Notes: a model not told the origin generated them from the letters alone. A stretch of 64,000 nt of DNA from JAAELZ01 sp965237995 (GCA_965237995.1 CBDEGO010000006.1:434001-498000); one strand, 5' to 3'. Shown: positions 51,548-60,993, counted from the first letter of the stretch. Numbers and translations are program-made.

Positions 51548-51689
51548 GCTTACAGGCACTCGGTATGCAAAAGGAACCTTAGAAACTAAGATCACTAAGA
51601 AAGTAACAAACTGAAGCAGATTAAGTTAGCAACTCATACTGACATTGAATCTTATATCGCGAACCACGATAACAAATCTGCCTGTAAGC
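51548..51689 (-). ncRNA. Retron msr-msd RNA
   Basis: Read on the minus strand, a1 GCTTACAGGCA (51689-51679) is perfectly complementary to a2 TGCCTGTAAGC (51558-51548) at the far end, ten bases before the RT start codon. Directly after a1 comes GATTTGTT and a small stem TATCG/CGATA; further on, short stems (CTTAG/CTAAG; GTATG/CATAC) lie in the msd part. From memory, AGGCAGATTTGTT and GAGTGCCTG also occur in the Ec67 retron RNA. The primer G and exact DNA end cannot be fixed by eye. Fills most of the 293 bases between the RT gene and the truncated transposase. Confidence 0.82.
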
Positions 51690-51740
51690 CCCCTCATGCT
51701 ACTTTATATAACTTTGAATAGAAATAGAAATATTGAGGAA

Positions 51741-52385
51741 ACCCGTGGTGCATTTAGAAAAAGTTGATTAAGAAGTTGCTCATTTTTACTCATAGAGTAT
51801 CATTGTGAATCTACTAAAAAACATAATGATATGAGCAACTTAACTACAACTTATACCAAAATATTAAGCCTTTTGCACGAAATAGAACCTGATGACTACT
51901 ATCTCAACCAAATTCGTATTCCTCAATTGACAGATAAGCAATTAATTGCACTAAACCTTGCAGCCGGGTGCCTTGGTATTGATTCAGAACGTTATCTGTT
52001 TAAGCGTATTCCTACTGAATTAGTCGGTAAGATTGAACGCACTGTCTACAATCGAAGAAAGCGCAATCTTGCCTTCAAGGTCGAGCAATTCAGGCAAGCT
52101 ATCGCATCTAAAGTTGTTCTATCCGATACTCACCATATTGTTGATAGTATGCCTTTAGAAATATGCAAATATAGTCGATCTAGGCGCAATAAGTTTAGCC
52201 AATCTAAGCCAGATACTGCTCCCAGCTACGGTTACTGTGCTGCTCAGAAAGCACACTACTTTGGTTATAAATTCCATGCTGTATGCACATCTACAGGAGT
52301 ATTCCAAGCGTTTGATATTACTAAAGCTTCTGTGCACGATATCCATTATCTGAATGATATTAAATATCAGTTTAACCATTGCAGA
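51741..52385 (+). mobile_element. Truncated IS982-type insertion sequence
   Basis: Left end proposed at 51741 (ACCCGTGGTG, the ACCC start usual for IS982 ends). The transposase frame follows, but the right end is missing: chromosomal sequence of a gene on the other strand takes over near 52380. About 50 bases separate the left end from the retron RNA, so the insertion may lie in the retron promoter. Confidence 0.6.
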
Positions 52386-52481
52386 GAAACAATTATCTCC
52401 TTTCCGCCAAAACCATCTTTTAAATCATGCGCTCGAACCGTAACCGATGTAACAGAGTCGGGAATCTGGATACCGTTTTGA
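51831..52481 (+). pseudogene. IS982 family transposase, C-terminally truncated
   Basis: The first about 184 residues match IS982 transposases: IRIPQLTDKQLIALNLAA, LFKRIPTELV, the first catalytic Asp in HHIVDSMPLEICKYSR, HYFGYKFHAVCTSTGVFQAF split, and ASVHDIHYLNDIKYQF with the second acidic region. After QFNHC the family consensus would continue with LLGDKGY and a final Glu, but here the frame runs into unrelated sequence antisense to a host gene and stops at 52481. Full transposases have about 290 residues, so this copy is dead. Confidence 0.85.
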
Positions 52482-52789
52482 CTACGAGTAAAAGGTTGCT
52501 CGTCCACATGTGGGTGCCAAAGGGCTCGAGTAAACTCGTTGCTGCTATTGGGCTTTACCACTTCACCAGAAGGTAGAACAACATCCCATCCGTTTGCATA
52601 GTCTTGCCAGCCAGTATCCTTGTGCTTGACGGTGACTTCGAAGGTCCAAGAATTGTCTGCACTTTGTCGTGCGCTCACTTCTAAAACGTCAGCATCGCCC
52701 GCAGCGAAGGTACAGACCGAGCTAAGTAGTAGACTTAAACCAAGGGTCGTTTTTACAATAAGTTGATTATATTGTTTCATCATATTCAT
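52367..52789 (-). CDS. Secreted hypothetical protein
   Basis: 140-residue protein with a signal peptide of about 29 residues (LIVKTTLGLSLLLSSVCTFA-A). The mature domain is beta-rich (WTFEVTVKHKDTGWQDYANGWDV, GEVVKPNSSNEF, VTVRAHDLKDGFGG) and may be periplasmic. Its C-terminal end (SLQWLN) lies right at the junction with the truncated IS982, and the natural end could have been altered by that event. Divergent from asparaginase. Function unknown. Confidence 0.7.
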   Translation of the reverse strand: MNMMKQYNQLIVKTTLGLSLLLSSVCTFAAGDADVLEVSARQSADNSWTFEVTVKHKDTGWQDYANGWDVVLPSGEVVKPNSSNEFTRALWHPHVDEQPFTRSQNGIQIPDSVTSVTVRAHDLKDGFGGKEIIVSLQWLN

Positions 52790-52849
52790 TTCGATAAATC
52801 GCTTAGGCGCGTTAAACTTAAGATTAATAGTTTAGTTAAGGTTTCCTCA

Positions 52850-53830
52850 TTGAACATAAACCTCTTGATTTTATACACCGGCGGCACGTTCGGTATGCAA
52901 GCTACCGCTAACGGGTTGATACCCAGCGAAGACCTTGAAAGCCAAATTGCACCGCTTTTAACTGAGTTTGAAGCCCAAGGCCTCACTTGGCAAGTGCAAT
53001 CGCTTTCGCCTTTATTAGACAGTGCCAATATTCGGCCTCAACACTGGGGCGAGGTCGCTGATCGTATTGTAACTGCAAACAAGTTTAATGCCGTGTTAAT
53101 CATACATGGCACGGACTCAATGGCATATACCGCTTCGGCGCTCACGTTTTTACTGCACCAACGTATCACGTTCCCGGTGGTGCTAACGGGCGCGCAGTAT
53201 CCAATTTCAGTAGAAGGCAGCGACGCGCCCGCAAACTTCGTCGAGGCGGTTAAGCACTGCACCAAATTAACTGATGGAGTGCATCTTAGTTTTGCTGGGC
53301 AATGTATTAATGGAGCTCGTAGCGCTAAAGTAGATGCAAGTGCTTTAGCGGCTTTTGGTGCGCCCAAAAAATCATCAATGGTGGTAAGGCGCACGGCAAT
53401 TGGTTTTGATTTTACTCAATATGCGCGAGATTGGAGTGACTTAAATGTTTGCGTGGTTCGGGTGACGCCCACTTTACACGTTAAGCAAGTCACTGCCATT
53501 GTCAGCTCTAAACCCGACGCTATCATTCTTGAGGTATATGGTGTTGGCACCTTGCCTGATGAAGACAAAACGTTACTCGGTGCGTTTGAGAAAGCCGTAA
53601 AAAGTGGCACTATCATTGTGGCGGTTACGCAGTGCGCGGCTGGCGCGCTAGATCTCGATGTTTATGCCGCAGGGCAACCATTGCGACAGCTGCAGGTGAT
53701 CAATGGAGGAGACATGACCACAGAAGCGGCCTTAACGAAGGTGACCGTGTTGTTACACCTAGGCTATCCCGAGGCAATGATTCGCACTTTACTATCGCGC
53801 AATATTTGCGGAGAAATGACCGATGTCTGA
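52850..53830 (+). CDS. ansA: L-asparaginase, type I
   Basis: Cytoplasmic hydrolase of asparagine to aspartate and ammonia. The N-terminal ILYTGGTFGM holds the nucleophile Thr; IIHGTDSMAYTASAL holds the second Thr-Asp pair. The start is taken as TTG 52850 because family proteins begin a few residues before the TGGT motif and AAGG lies eight bases upstream; a longer frame from 52763 overlaps the divergent gene and would add an unlikely basic leader. About 326 residues, normal for the family. Stop overlaps the next gene by 8 bases. Confidence 0.9.
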   Translation: MNINLLILYTGGTFGMQATANGLIPSEDLESQIAPLLTEFEAQGLTWQVQSLSPLLDSANIRPQHWGEVADRIVTANKFNAVLIIHGTDSMAYTASALTFLLHQRITFPVVLTGAQYPISVEGSDAPANFVEAVKHCTKLTDGVHLSFAGQCINGARSAKVDASALAAFGAPKKSSMVVRRTAIGFDFTQYARDWSDLNVCVVRVTPTLHVKQVTAIVSSKPDAIILEVYGVGTLPDEDKTLLGAFEKAVKSGTIIVAVTQCAAGALDLDVYAAGQPLRQLQVINGGDMTTEAALTKVTVLLHLGYPEAMIRTLLSRNICGEMTDV

Positions 53831-54128
53831 AAAAGAGATGAACGAAATTAAACGCGCTAAGATTAATCTAGAAACAGCGCAAGTTAGCTGGCAAGAAATG
53901 GAGCGATTTTTCGCACAGGGTAGTTTAATCTCGGTGGATTCAAGTTTAGACTTAGTTGAAGTCGCCCATCAAGTTTCAGATGATAAAGTGAAAGAGATTG
54001 CTGCTTTTCAAGAAAATGGCTTGGTGCAACCCGTGACTACTGAGCAAGCCAAGCGCTGGCAAAAGAGCAACTCAAATTTATGGGCAGTTGTAGTACGCCC
54101 ATTAGTGTTGGTGCAGGAAGAAGCCTAA
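53823..54128 (+). CDS. DUF2288 family protein
   Basis: 101-residue helical protein of the DUF2288 family, recognised by the AKINLETAQVSWQEMERFF start, the LDLVEVAHQVSDD segment and the final WAVVVRPLVLVQEE. Overlaps the asparaginase stop by 8 bases, so it is translated with it. Role unknown. Confidence 0.85.
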   Translation: MSEKEMNEIKRAKINLETAQVSWQEMERFFAQGSLISVDSSLDLVEVAHQVSDDKVKEIAAFQENGLVQPVTTEQAKRWQKSNSNLWAVVVRPLVLVQEEA

Positions 54129-54192
54129 TTACCGCTGAACAATTATCTAATCTAACAGTCAGACTGCAACTATTGATCAACAGAATATCACC

Positions 54193-55416
54193 ATGCAACG
54201 AACCAAAATAAGTTTTAACAACCAACACGGCGAGCCATTAGCCGCCTTGCTTGAGGCGCCTAATGCTCAGCCTTCGGCCTATGCTCTTTTTGCGCATTGT
54301 TTTACCTGCAGCAAGGATATCGCAGCTGCATCGCGCATATCACGTGCGCTCGCTAAAAAAGGGATCGCTACCTTGCGGTTTGACTTCACAGGTCTGGGTA
54401 ATAGTGATGGGGATTTTTCTAATACAAATTTCTCGTCTAACTTGGAAGACTTACTCAGCGCAGCTGCGTTTATGGATGATGAAGGGATGGCGCCGAGTGT
54501 ATTAGTTGGCCATAGCTTAGGCGGGGCAGCAGTACTTGCCGTGGCTAAAAAAATACAGTCAGTTAAAGCGGTTGTGACCATCGCAGCACCCGCAACGGGA
54601 GAGCATATCGGCCATATGTTCTGCGCGCATGAAGCAGAAATTAAATCGAATGAGGAGGCCGCTGTAAACTTAGCTGGGCGTGAATTCACGATCAAAAAAC
54701 AGTTCCTTGAGGATATAGAGCGTTACAACGATACTAACCACATCGCAACATTAGGGACAGCGCTGCTCATTTTTCACTCGCCATATGATTCGCAAGTCTC
54801 TATCGACGAAGCAGCCAAAATTTATACAGCGGCGAAACACCCTAAAAGCTTTATTTCGCTCGATCATGCTGACCACTTACTCAGTAAAAATGAAGACGCG
54901 GAATATGTAGCTAATATGATGGCAGATTGGTTAGGTCGCTATATCGACTTATCAACGCAAGACAGCCCAGCCCAAGTGAAACTTGAAAAAGGCGAAATAT
55001 TAATCGACGAAGTCGACCATAAGTTCACTTGCAATGTATACACGCCCGATCACTTAATGGTTGCGGATGAGCCCATCGCGAGCGGCGGCCAACACTTAGG
55101 GCCGAACCCCTATGAGTTCTTACTTGCAAGTCTTGGCGTTTGCACAACGATGACCGTTCGCATGGTGGCGCAGCGTGAAAATATTCCACTTAAAGATGTC
55201 AGTGTGAAGGTGAGTTCGCAGTCGCAAGAAGTTGAGGGTGCAGAGTCTGGTAAGAAAGTAAAATCTTTGAATATGCACCGCGAGATCACCCTAGAAGGTG
55301 AATTAACCCAGCAACAAAACGATCGTTTAATATCGGTTGTAGATCGCTGCCCGGTGCATCGAACCTTGCATAACCCGATTACGATTAGCACGACTCAAGG
55401 CCCCAAATTGGACTAA
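54193..55416 (+). CDS. Bifunctional alpha/beta hydrolase / OsmC family protein
   Basis: 407-residue fusion. Residues 1-255 form an alpha/beta hydrolase with nucleophile elbow GHSLGG, an RFDFTGLGNSDG oxyanion region and a late His in LDHADHLLS. Residues about 265-407 form an OsmC/Ohr-like peroxidase domain, with the first Cys in LASLGVCTTMTVRM and the second in VVDRCPVHRTL. This fusion is found in many proteobacteria and probably deals with organic hydroperoxides or thiol adducts. Identity of the fusion is clear; substrate is not known. Confidence 0.92.
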   Translation: MQRTKISFNNQHGEPLAALLEAPNAQPSAYALFAHCFTCSKDIAAASRISRALAKKGIATLRFDFTGLGNSDGDFSNTNFSSNLEDLLSAAAFMDDEGMAPSVLVGHSLGGAAVLAVAKKIQSVKAVVTIAAPATGEHIGHMFCAHEAEIKSNEEAAVNLAGREFTIKKQFLEDIERYNDTNHIATLGTALLIFHSPYDSQVSIDEAAKIYTAAKHPKSFISLDHADHLLSKNEDAEYVANMMADWLGRYIDLSTQDSPAQVKLEKGEILIDEVDHKFTCNVYTPDHLMVADEPIASGGQHLGPNPYEFLLASLGVCTTMTVRMVAQRENIPLKDVSVKVSSQSQEVEGAESGKKVKSLNMHREITLEGELTQQQNDRLISVVDRCPVHRTLHNPITISTTQGPKLD

Positions 55417-55512
55417 TTAAAGCAAGAGCACAATTGCTTGAACAGAGTCAATTTTCAGATTATAGTTAGAATATGAACAAGGTCACTAACTAACCAATTC
55501 GCGAGCGAAGTT

Positions 55513-55866
55513 ATGTCTGAAGAAAACGAATTCGTTGTCTATTTGCTCGAACAGCTAGAGTCGATGGGGCCGGTTGTTGCTAAACGCATGTTTGGTGGCC
55601 ATGGTCTGTTTTTAGATAACTTAATGTTCGGTTTGGTCGCAGATGAAGTGCTCTATCTCAAAGCCGATGAAGATAACGAAGGTCAGTTTATCGAGCGTGA
55701 TCTAGAAAAATTCACTTATCACAAAAAAGGAAAACCATTCTCCTTGTCATATTACGAAGCGCCCGAAGAGGCAGTTGAGGATGAAGACGAGTTAGTCATT
55801 TGGGGCAAAAGCGCTTTTGAAGCGGCGCTTAGAGCAGCTAAGAAAAAGAAGGAAAGTCAGTCTTAA
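55513..55866 (+). CDS. TfoX N-terminal domain protein
   Basis: 117-residue protein with only the TfoX N-terminal domain (RMFGGHGLFLDNLMFGLVAD, LYLKADEDN, SLSYYEAPEE). In full-length TfoX this domain is joined to a helix-hairpin-helix region and promotes competence; stand-alone versions are common and of unknown role. C-terminus is lysine-rich. Confidence 0.88.
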   Translation: MSEENEFVVYLLEQLESMGPVVAKRMFGGHGLFLDNLMFGLVADEVLYLKADEDNEGQFIERDLEKFTYHKKGKPFSLSYYEAPEEAVEDEDELVIWGKSAFEAALRAAKKKKESQS

Positions 55867-55965
55867 TTAAACATTCCAGTTGTTACCTGACCATAGACTC
55901 GCCGAGCGGTCTAGGGGTGCGGTACTCAGTTATCTTGTTACTGCATAATTAAGCGGGTCTTAATT

Positions 55966-56280
55966 TTAAGTGATTTCCACATAAACCTTGCCATCTTCAA
56001 CTTTGGTTGCGTAAGACTTAACATTCTCAACGGCTGGCGCGCCCATCGCTTCACCATCACGAACACAAAATAGGCCTTGGTGCAGTGGGCATTCGATTAC
56101 GTCACCGATTACGATGCCTTCGGATAATTTTGCCGCGCCGTGGGTGCATAAATCATTGGTCGCGAAGAATGTGCCTTCCACATTATAAATAGCAATTTCT
56201 TTTCCTTCAACGATGGCAGGCATGACGTCTTCATCGTCGACTTGGTCTGCGTCTATTGCAAAATGCCAATTTTCAGCCAT
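55966..56280 (-). CDS. Rieske-type ferredoxin (non-heme oxygenase ferredoxin family)
   Basis: 104-residue single-domain Rieske protein. The 2Fe-2S ligands are in C-T-H (DLCTHGAAKL) and C-x2-H (IECPLHQG). Such ferredoxins pass electrons to ring-hydroxylating or other non-heme oxygenases. No cognate oxygenase large subunit is adjacent; the divergent dioxygenase at 56417 is of a different, 2-oxoglutarate type and does not need it. Confidence 0.9.
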   Translation of the reverse strand: MAENWHFAIDADQVDDEDVMPAIVEGKEIAIYNVEGTFFATNDLCTHGAAKLSEGIVIGDVIECPLHQGLFCVRDGEAMGAPAVENVKSYATKVEDGKVYVEIT

Positions 56281-56416
56281 AGGTGATTGTGCGTTGTGTA
56301 AAATGCGAAATTTGCATTAAATAGGCTGTAATTGCAATGGCATTGATCTCTAATGGCGCTTAGTCTAAATTCGAGCTTTGTCACTGTGTAGTTAGATTTA
56401 AAAGTAGGATGACTTT

Positions 56417-57262
56417 ATGGGCGATCAAACACTATTGGTGGACAGGTTAGTACCAGCGCTTGGTGCAGAAATTTCCGGTATCAATCTAAATGAAGTCAGT
56501 TCAAATGAGCAGTATGATCAACTATACAACGCACTCATTGAGCATCAGGTTATATTCTTCCGCGATCAGTCTTTAATGCCACACGCGCATATTCGACTCG
56601 CAGCGTCATTCGGTGATTTACAAGGGCAGCACCCTGTTTATCCACACGTTGAAGGCTACCCCAATATTGTCATTTTGAAAAATGATGCTGATAACCCGCC
56701 CGATGCGGATGGTTGGCACACAGATTACTCTTTTCAGGATAATCCACCCTTTACCTCGATATTGGTATCTCGTCAAATTCCAGACTTAGGAGGCGATACT
56801 TTGTGGGCTTCTTTGTCTCATGCTTATGAAACTTTGTCGGACGCGATGAAATCAGAAATTGCTGAGCTAACAGCGGTGCACGATATGGGGGATTTCAGAA
56901 ATAACTTTGCGGTAGGTGAAAGCAGTAGCGACAAACTCACCGATGCGCACCAACGTTTTGGTTCGGCTATTCATCCCGTTGTGAAAACACACCCAGTATC
57001 TGGCAGAAAGTTTTTATATGTTAACGAAAGTTTTACTCAGCACATTGTGGGGATGCGCGCGACGGATAGTAATCAGCTACTCAGTTATTTGCTGCACCAC
57101 ATCAATCAACCCGAGCATCAAATACGCTTTCGCTGGACACCCAACACTGTGGCGATGTGGGACAACCGTTGTACTTGGCATTACGCTACAGCGGACTATC
57201 TACCCGCCAGTCGAGAAATGAACCGTATTACCGTGTTGAATGATAGGCGTGCGCCGGTGTAA
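56417..57262 (+). CDS. TauD/TfdA family 2-oxoglutarate-dependent dioxygenase
   Basis: 281-residue Fe(II)/2-oxoglutarate dioxygenase. The metal ligands are H-x-D in GWHTDYSF and the distal His in CTWHYATADY; the 2-oxoglutarate-binding Arg is in SREMNRITV. Close relatives act on taurine, sulfonates or phenoxy-acids, so sulfur release from an organosulfonate is one possibility. Substrate cannot be fixed here. Confidence 0.92.
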   Translation: MGDQTLLVDRLVPALGAEISGINLNEVSSNEQYDQLYNALIEHQVIFFRDQSLMPHAHIRLAASFGDLQGQHPVYPHVEGYPNIVILKNDADNPPDADGWHTDYSFQDNPPFTSILVSRQIPDLGGDTLWASLSHAYETLSDAMKSEIAELTAVHDMGDFRNNFAVGESSSDKLTDAHQRFGSAIHPVVKTHPVSGRKFLYVNESFTQHIVGMRATDSNQLLSYLLHHINQPEHQIRFRWTPNTVAMWDNRCTWHYATADYLPASREMNRITVLNDRRAPV

Positions 57263-57270
57263 CCAGCGAA

Positions 57271-58467
57271 TTAAGATAGTAACTCCCGAATAATTTCATC
57301 GGTATGTTCTCCACAAGTTGGTGGGGCGCGATGATAAGAAACCGGCGTTTTACTAAACTTAACGGGGTTGCCGATTAAATCCACTTTACCTGTGCCAGCT
57401 AGCGCATGTGGCATGCTTACCTTCATGTCACGCGCGGCGATTTGTTCGCTGGCAAATACTCCTGGCAGGGTGTTAATCACACCACCTGGAATTTTGAGTT
57501 TTTCCATTCCCTCAACGAGCGTTTGTTTTCGCATTTGTTTGATTCGGTTGCTGAGTAAAGGGATGAGTATTTCGCGGTTTTTTACGCGCACGGCATTACC
57601 AGCGAAGCGGCTGTCCTTGGCCAGCTGGTCTAAGTCAAGCAATTGACAAAAACGCGTAAACTGTGTGTCATTACCTGCGGCGACAATCACATGCCCATCA
57701 CTTGCTGAAAATACTTGGTACGGCACAATGTTGGGGTGTTCGTTACCGTGTCGTACTGGCTCCTTGCCGGATGTGAGATAATTCGTTCCTTGATTGATGA
57801 GCCACGCGATTTGGGTATCAGCTAAGCCAATATCGATGTATTGGCCTTCACCTGTTTGGTCACGGTGACGCAAAGCGGCGAGTATCGCGGTGCTGGCATA
57901 CATGCCACACATCACATCAGCAACGGCAACGCCGACCTTCATTGGGTCACCTTCTGCTTCGCCGGTTAAGCTCATGATGCCGCCGAACGCTTGCACCAAT
58001 AAATCGTAACCCGGTTTGCTGGCATTAGGGCCAGTTTGACCAAAGCCAGAAATAGAGCAGTAAATCAGCCCGGGGTGGTCTTTTAAGATAGCTTCGTGAT
58101 CGAGGCCGTATTTCTTTAGTCCATCGACTTTAAAGTTCTCGATCATGATGTCGCAGTGGCGAACTAGTTTCTTAACTACCGCCGCGCCTTCTTCGGTGGA
58201 GATATCTACTGCGATAGAACGTTTATTTCTATTCGTGCTAAGGTAATACGCGCTTTCGGAGGTTGGTTCACCTTCGCTATCGGTTACATAAGGCGGGCCC
58301 CATGAGCGGGTGTCGTCGCCCAGCCCTGGACGCTCAACTTTGATGATATCGGCGCCGTAATCCCCCAGCAATTGGGTGCAATAAGGGCCCGCTAGAATGC
58401 GAGATAAATCTAAAACCCGTAAGCCAGATAGCGGCCCTGTCGGTTTATTATTGTGGGTTTCTGACAT
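57271..58467 (-). CDS. CaiB/BaiF family CoA-transferase
   Basis: 398-residue class III CoA-transferase. It starts with PLSGLRVLDLSRILAGPYC, carries the catalytic Asp in KPGYDLLVQAFGG and the GADIIKVERPG motif. It moves CoA between carboxylic acids (formyl-, succinyl- or similar donors). It lies 15 bases after prfC on the same strand, and may be read with it. Substrate unknown. Confidence 0.92.
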   Translation of the reverse strand: MSETHNNKPTGPLSGLRVLDLSRILAGPYCTQLLGDYGADIIKVERPGLGDDTRSWGPPYVTDSEGEPTSESAYYLSTNRNKRSIAVDISTEEGAAVVKKLVRHCDIMIENFKVDGLKKYGLDHEAILKDHPGLIYCSISGFGQTGPNASKPGYDLLVQAFGGIMSLTGEAEGDPMKVGVAVADVMCGMYASTAILAALRHRDQTGEGQYIDIGLADTQIAWLINQGTNYLTSGKEPVRHGNEHPNIVPYQVFSASDGHVIVAAGNDTQFTRFCQLLDLDQLAKDSRFAGNAVRVKNREILIPLLSNRIKQMRKQTLVEGMEKLKIPGGVINTLPGVFASEQIAARDMKVSMPHALAGTGKVDLIGNPVKFSKTPVSYHRAPPTCGEHTDEIIRELLS

Positions 58468-58482
58468 TAGGCGTTTCTCAAA

Positions 58483-60060
58483 TTAGACTTCACGGGTATT
58501 GCGAAATGAGATATCTGGAAACCGATCTTGTACAAGACTTAAATTGGCGCGGTTGGGGGCGATGTAAGTTAAGTATCCTGCGCCGTCCAAGGCAAGATTA
58601 GCTTCGTTCTTACGTCTGAACTCGGTTTCGTTAGCGCCCTCGTTATATTCTACCCATCGGGCAGCAACAACGGGGACGGCTTCAAATGAACACTCTACTG
58701 CATATTCATGCTTTAGGCGGTGCGCGACCACATCAAACTGTAATATGCCCACCGCACCTAAAACGAGGTCGTTACTTATTAAGGGTTTGAATACTTGCGT
58801 TGCCCCTTCTTCACTAAGTTGTACCAAACCCTTCTGTAGGGCTTTCGCCTTGAGAGGGTCACGCAAACGCACACGTCGAAATAGCTCAGGGGCAAAGTTT
58901 GGCACACCAATGTATTTCAGGTCTTCGCCTTCGGTGAAGGTGTCGCCAATTTGTATGGTGCCGTGGTTGTGCAGCCCTAAGATGTCGCCTGCATAAGCTT
59001 CTTCGGCATTGTCTCGTTTCGCGGCTAGAAAAGTGTGCGCATTGTGCACAGCCATTATTTTGCCTGCGCGCACGTGTTTCACCTTCATGCCTTTTTCAAA
59101 ACGACCTGAGGCAATGCGTAAAAAAGCAACACGGTCGTGGTGTGATGGGTCCATGTTAGCTTGGATTTTAAATACAAAGCCAGTGAATTTATTTTCTAAG
59201 GCGTCTACTTTACGCGTCTCTGATTCGCGCCCTTGAGGTACGGGAGCATATTCTACGAACATGTCCATCATCTCGTCGGTGCCTAACGTACCGAGTGCAG
59301 AGCCAAAAAATACGGGGGATAGTTCTGCGTCTAAATAGGCTTGTTTGTCAAAAGAATGGCTAGCGCCTTCAACTAATTCTATTTCATCGCGAAAGTCGGC
59401 GGCATCAGAACCTAAGTATTGATCAACCTCAGGATTATCTAAACCCTTGATAAAAATATCTTCGTCGCCCGGCGCGCCGCGATTGGCAAACAGCCGCACG
59501 GTGTCGTCATAAAAGCGGTAAATACCTTTTAGGCTTCTGCCCATGCCGATAGGCCAAGTCATCGGCGCACACCGAATTTTAAGCACCTCTTCTACTTCAT
59601 CCATCAGCTCAATGGGGTCTCGGCCTTCACGGTCGAGTTTGTTGATGAAGGTCATGATAGGGGTGGTACGTAATCGACACACTTCCATTAGCTTAATGGT
59701 GCGTTCCTCTACGCCTTTAGCAACGTCAATCACCATCAGCGCTGAATCAACCGCCGTTAGAGTTCGGTAGGTGTCTTCCGAGAAATCCGCATGACCGGGT
59801 GTGTCCAATAAGTTGATGATAGCGTCTTTGTATTCAAACTGCATGACCGATGAAGTCACAGAAATACCGCGCTGTTGCTCAAGCTCCATCCAGTCGGAAG
59901 TAGCCATTTTGGTGTTTTTTCTGCCCTTAACCGTGCCCGCTGTTTGAATCGCACCGCCGTAATGCAGTAGCTTCTCAGTTAATGTGGTTTTACCCGCATC
60001 GGGGTGAGAAATTATCGCGAAGGTACGGCGGCGATTAATTTCTTGTTGTAAGTCAGCCAT
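58483..60060 (-). CDS. prfC: Peptide chain release factor 3
   Basis: 525-residue GTPase that recycles RF1/RF2 from the ribosome. G1 motif SHPDAGKTTLTEKLL, G3 DTPGHADFS, G4 INKLDREG. E. coli RF3 has 529 residues. The C-terminal domains follow the family pattern to the end (ANRANLSLVQDRFP region). Confidence 0.97.
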   Translation of the reverse strand: MADLQQEINRRRTFAIISHPDAGKTTLTEKLLHYGGAIQTAGTVKGRKNTKMATSDWMELEQQRGISVTSSVMQFEYKDAIINLLDTPGHADFSEDTYRTLTAVDSALMVIDVAKGVEERTIKLMEVCRLRTTPIMTFINKLDREGRDPIELMDEVEEVLKIRCAPMTWPIGMGRSLKGIYRFYDDTVRLFANRGAPGDEDIFIKGLDNPEVDQYLGSDAADFRDEIELVEGASHSFDKQAYLDAELSPVFFGSALGTLGTDEMMDMFVEYAPVPQGRESETRKVDALENKFTGFVFKIQANMDPSHHDRVAFLRIASGRFEKGMKVKHVRAGKIMAVHNAHTFLAAKRDNAEEAYAGDILGLHNHGTIQIGDTFTEGEDLKYIGVPNFAPELFRRVRLRDPLKAKALQKGLVQLSEEGATQVFKPLISNDLVLGAVGILQFDVVAHRLKHEYAVECSFEAVPVVAARWVEYNEGANETEFRRKNEANLALDGAGYLTYIAPNRANLSLVQDRFPDISFRNTREV

Positions 60061-60141
60061 TAAACAGGATAGACGTTAAGGTCGGGCGCGGATTATAAAG
60101 GTTTGTGCCACTTTTTACAGCGCGTCGTGATTCCGGGTTTT

Positions 60142-60993
60142 CTATGAAATACCTTGGCGTAAGTGAGCAATGACTGGGGTAGTATTTGGCGTGACACCGT
60201 TCCAAATACTAAAGGCCTCGGCGGCTTGTTCCACTAACATGCCTAAGCCGTCACTGACTAATGTCGCGCCATCATTAAAGGCCCATTTCATGAATAAAGT
60301 AGGCTGTGCGGCATACATCATGTCATAAGCTAATGCGCCTTGCGCGCACAAGCCGCGAGGTAATTCAGGGAGTTCACCGTGTAAGCTCGCTGCGGTACCG
60401 TTGATCAATACATCAAATTGTTGGCCGGCTAAGTTTTTAAGGCTGGAAGAAGAGATTGGGCCGATTGGCTTGAATAATTCAGCCAAGTCGATTGCTTTGC
60501 CTTCGGTACGATTTGCAACGACTAGAGTGCTAGGCTTTGCTTCTAGCAGCGGCTGCAAAACGCCACGAACTGCACCACCAGCACCGATTAATAAAACGTG
60601 TTTGTCTTTTAATTCACAGCCTAGGTTTTGCGTAATGTCACGCAAAAGACCAATGCCATCCGTGTTATCACCATGCACTTTGCCGTCGTCAGAAAACTTC
60701 AATGTGTTGACTGCGCCCGCTAAGTCCCCGCGTTCAGTGAGTTCATCACAAAGTCGGTGCGCTTCTAATTTAAACGGTACGGTGACATTCATGCCTTTAC
60801 CGTTGATGGCTTTAAAGTGCTGCACAGCTTGGTTAAATCCGCCTGACTCACCTAAGGTAGTACCGTATTCGATGTCCAAGTCAAATTGTTGCGCGAAAAG
60901 CTGATGGATCTGCGGCGATTTGCTATGGGCTATTGGGTTACCAATAACCGTAAATTTCGGGATTTTTGGTGCAAAGTCAAAGGGGTCGTGCAT
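60142..60993 (-). CDS. aroE: Shikimate dehydrogenase
   Basis: 283-residue NADP-dependent enzyme that reduces 3-dehydroshikimate in aromatic amino-acid synthesis. Substrate motifs are IAHSKSPQIH, NVTVPFK with the catalytic Lys, and GDNTDGIGLL with the Asp; cofactor binding is IGAGGAVRGVL followed by NRT. Length typical of AroE. Confidence 0.96.
   Translation of the reverse strand: MHDPFDFAPKIPKFTVIGNPIAHSKSPQIHQLFAQQFDLDIEYGTTLGESGGFNQAVQHFKAINGKGMNVTVPFKLEAHRLCDELTERGDLAGAVNTLKFSDDGKVHGDNTDGIGLLRDITQNLGCELKDKHVLLIGAGGAVRGVLQPLLEAKPSTLVVANRTEGKAIDLAELFKPIGPISSSSLKNLAGQQFDVLINGTAASLHGELPELPRGLCAQGALAYDMMYAAQPTLFMKWAFNDGATLVSDGLGMLVEQAAEAFSIWNGVTPNTTPVIAHLRQGIS

Noticed and set aside
52763..52849. 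Longer N-terminus for asparaginase from 52763
   Set aside because: It would overlap the start of the divergent gene and add a basic leader not found in type I asparaginases; TTG 52850 has a spaced AAGG.
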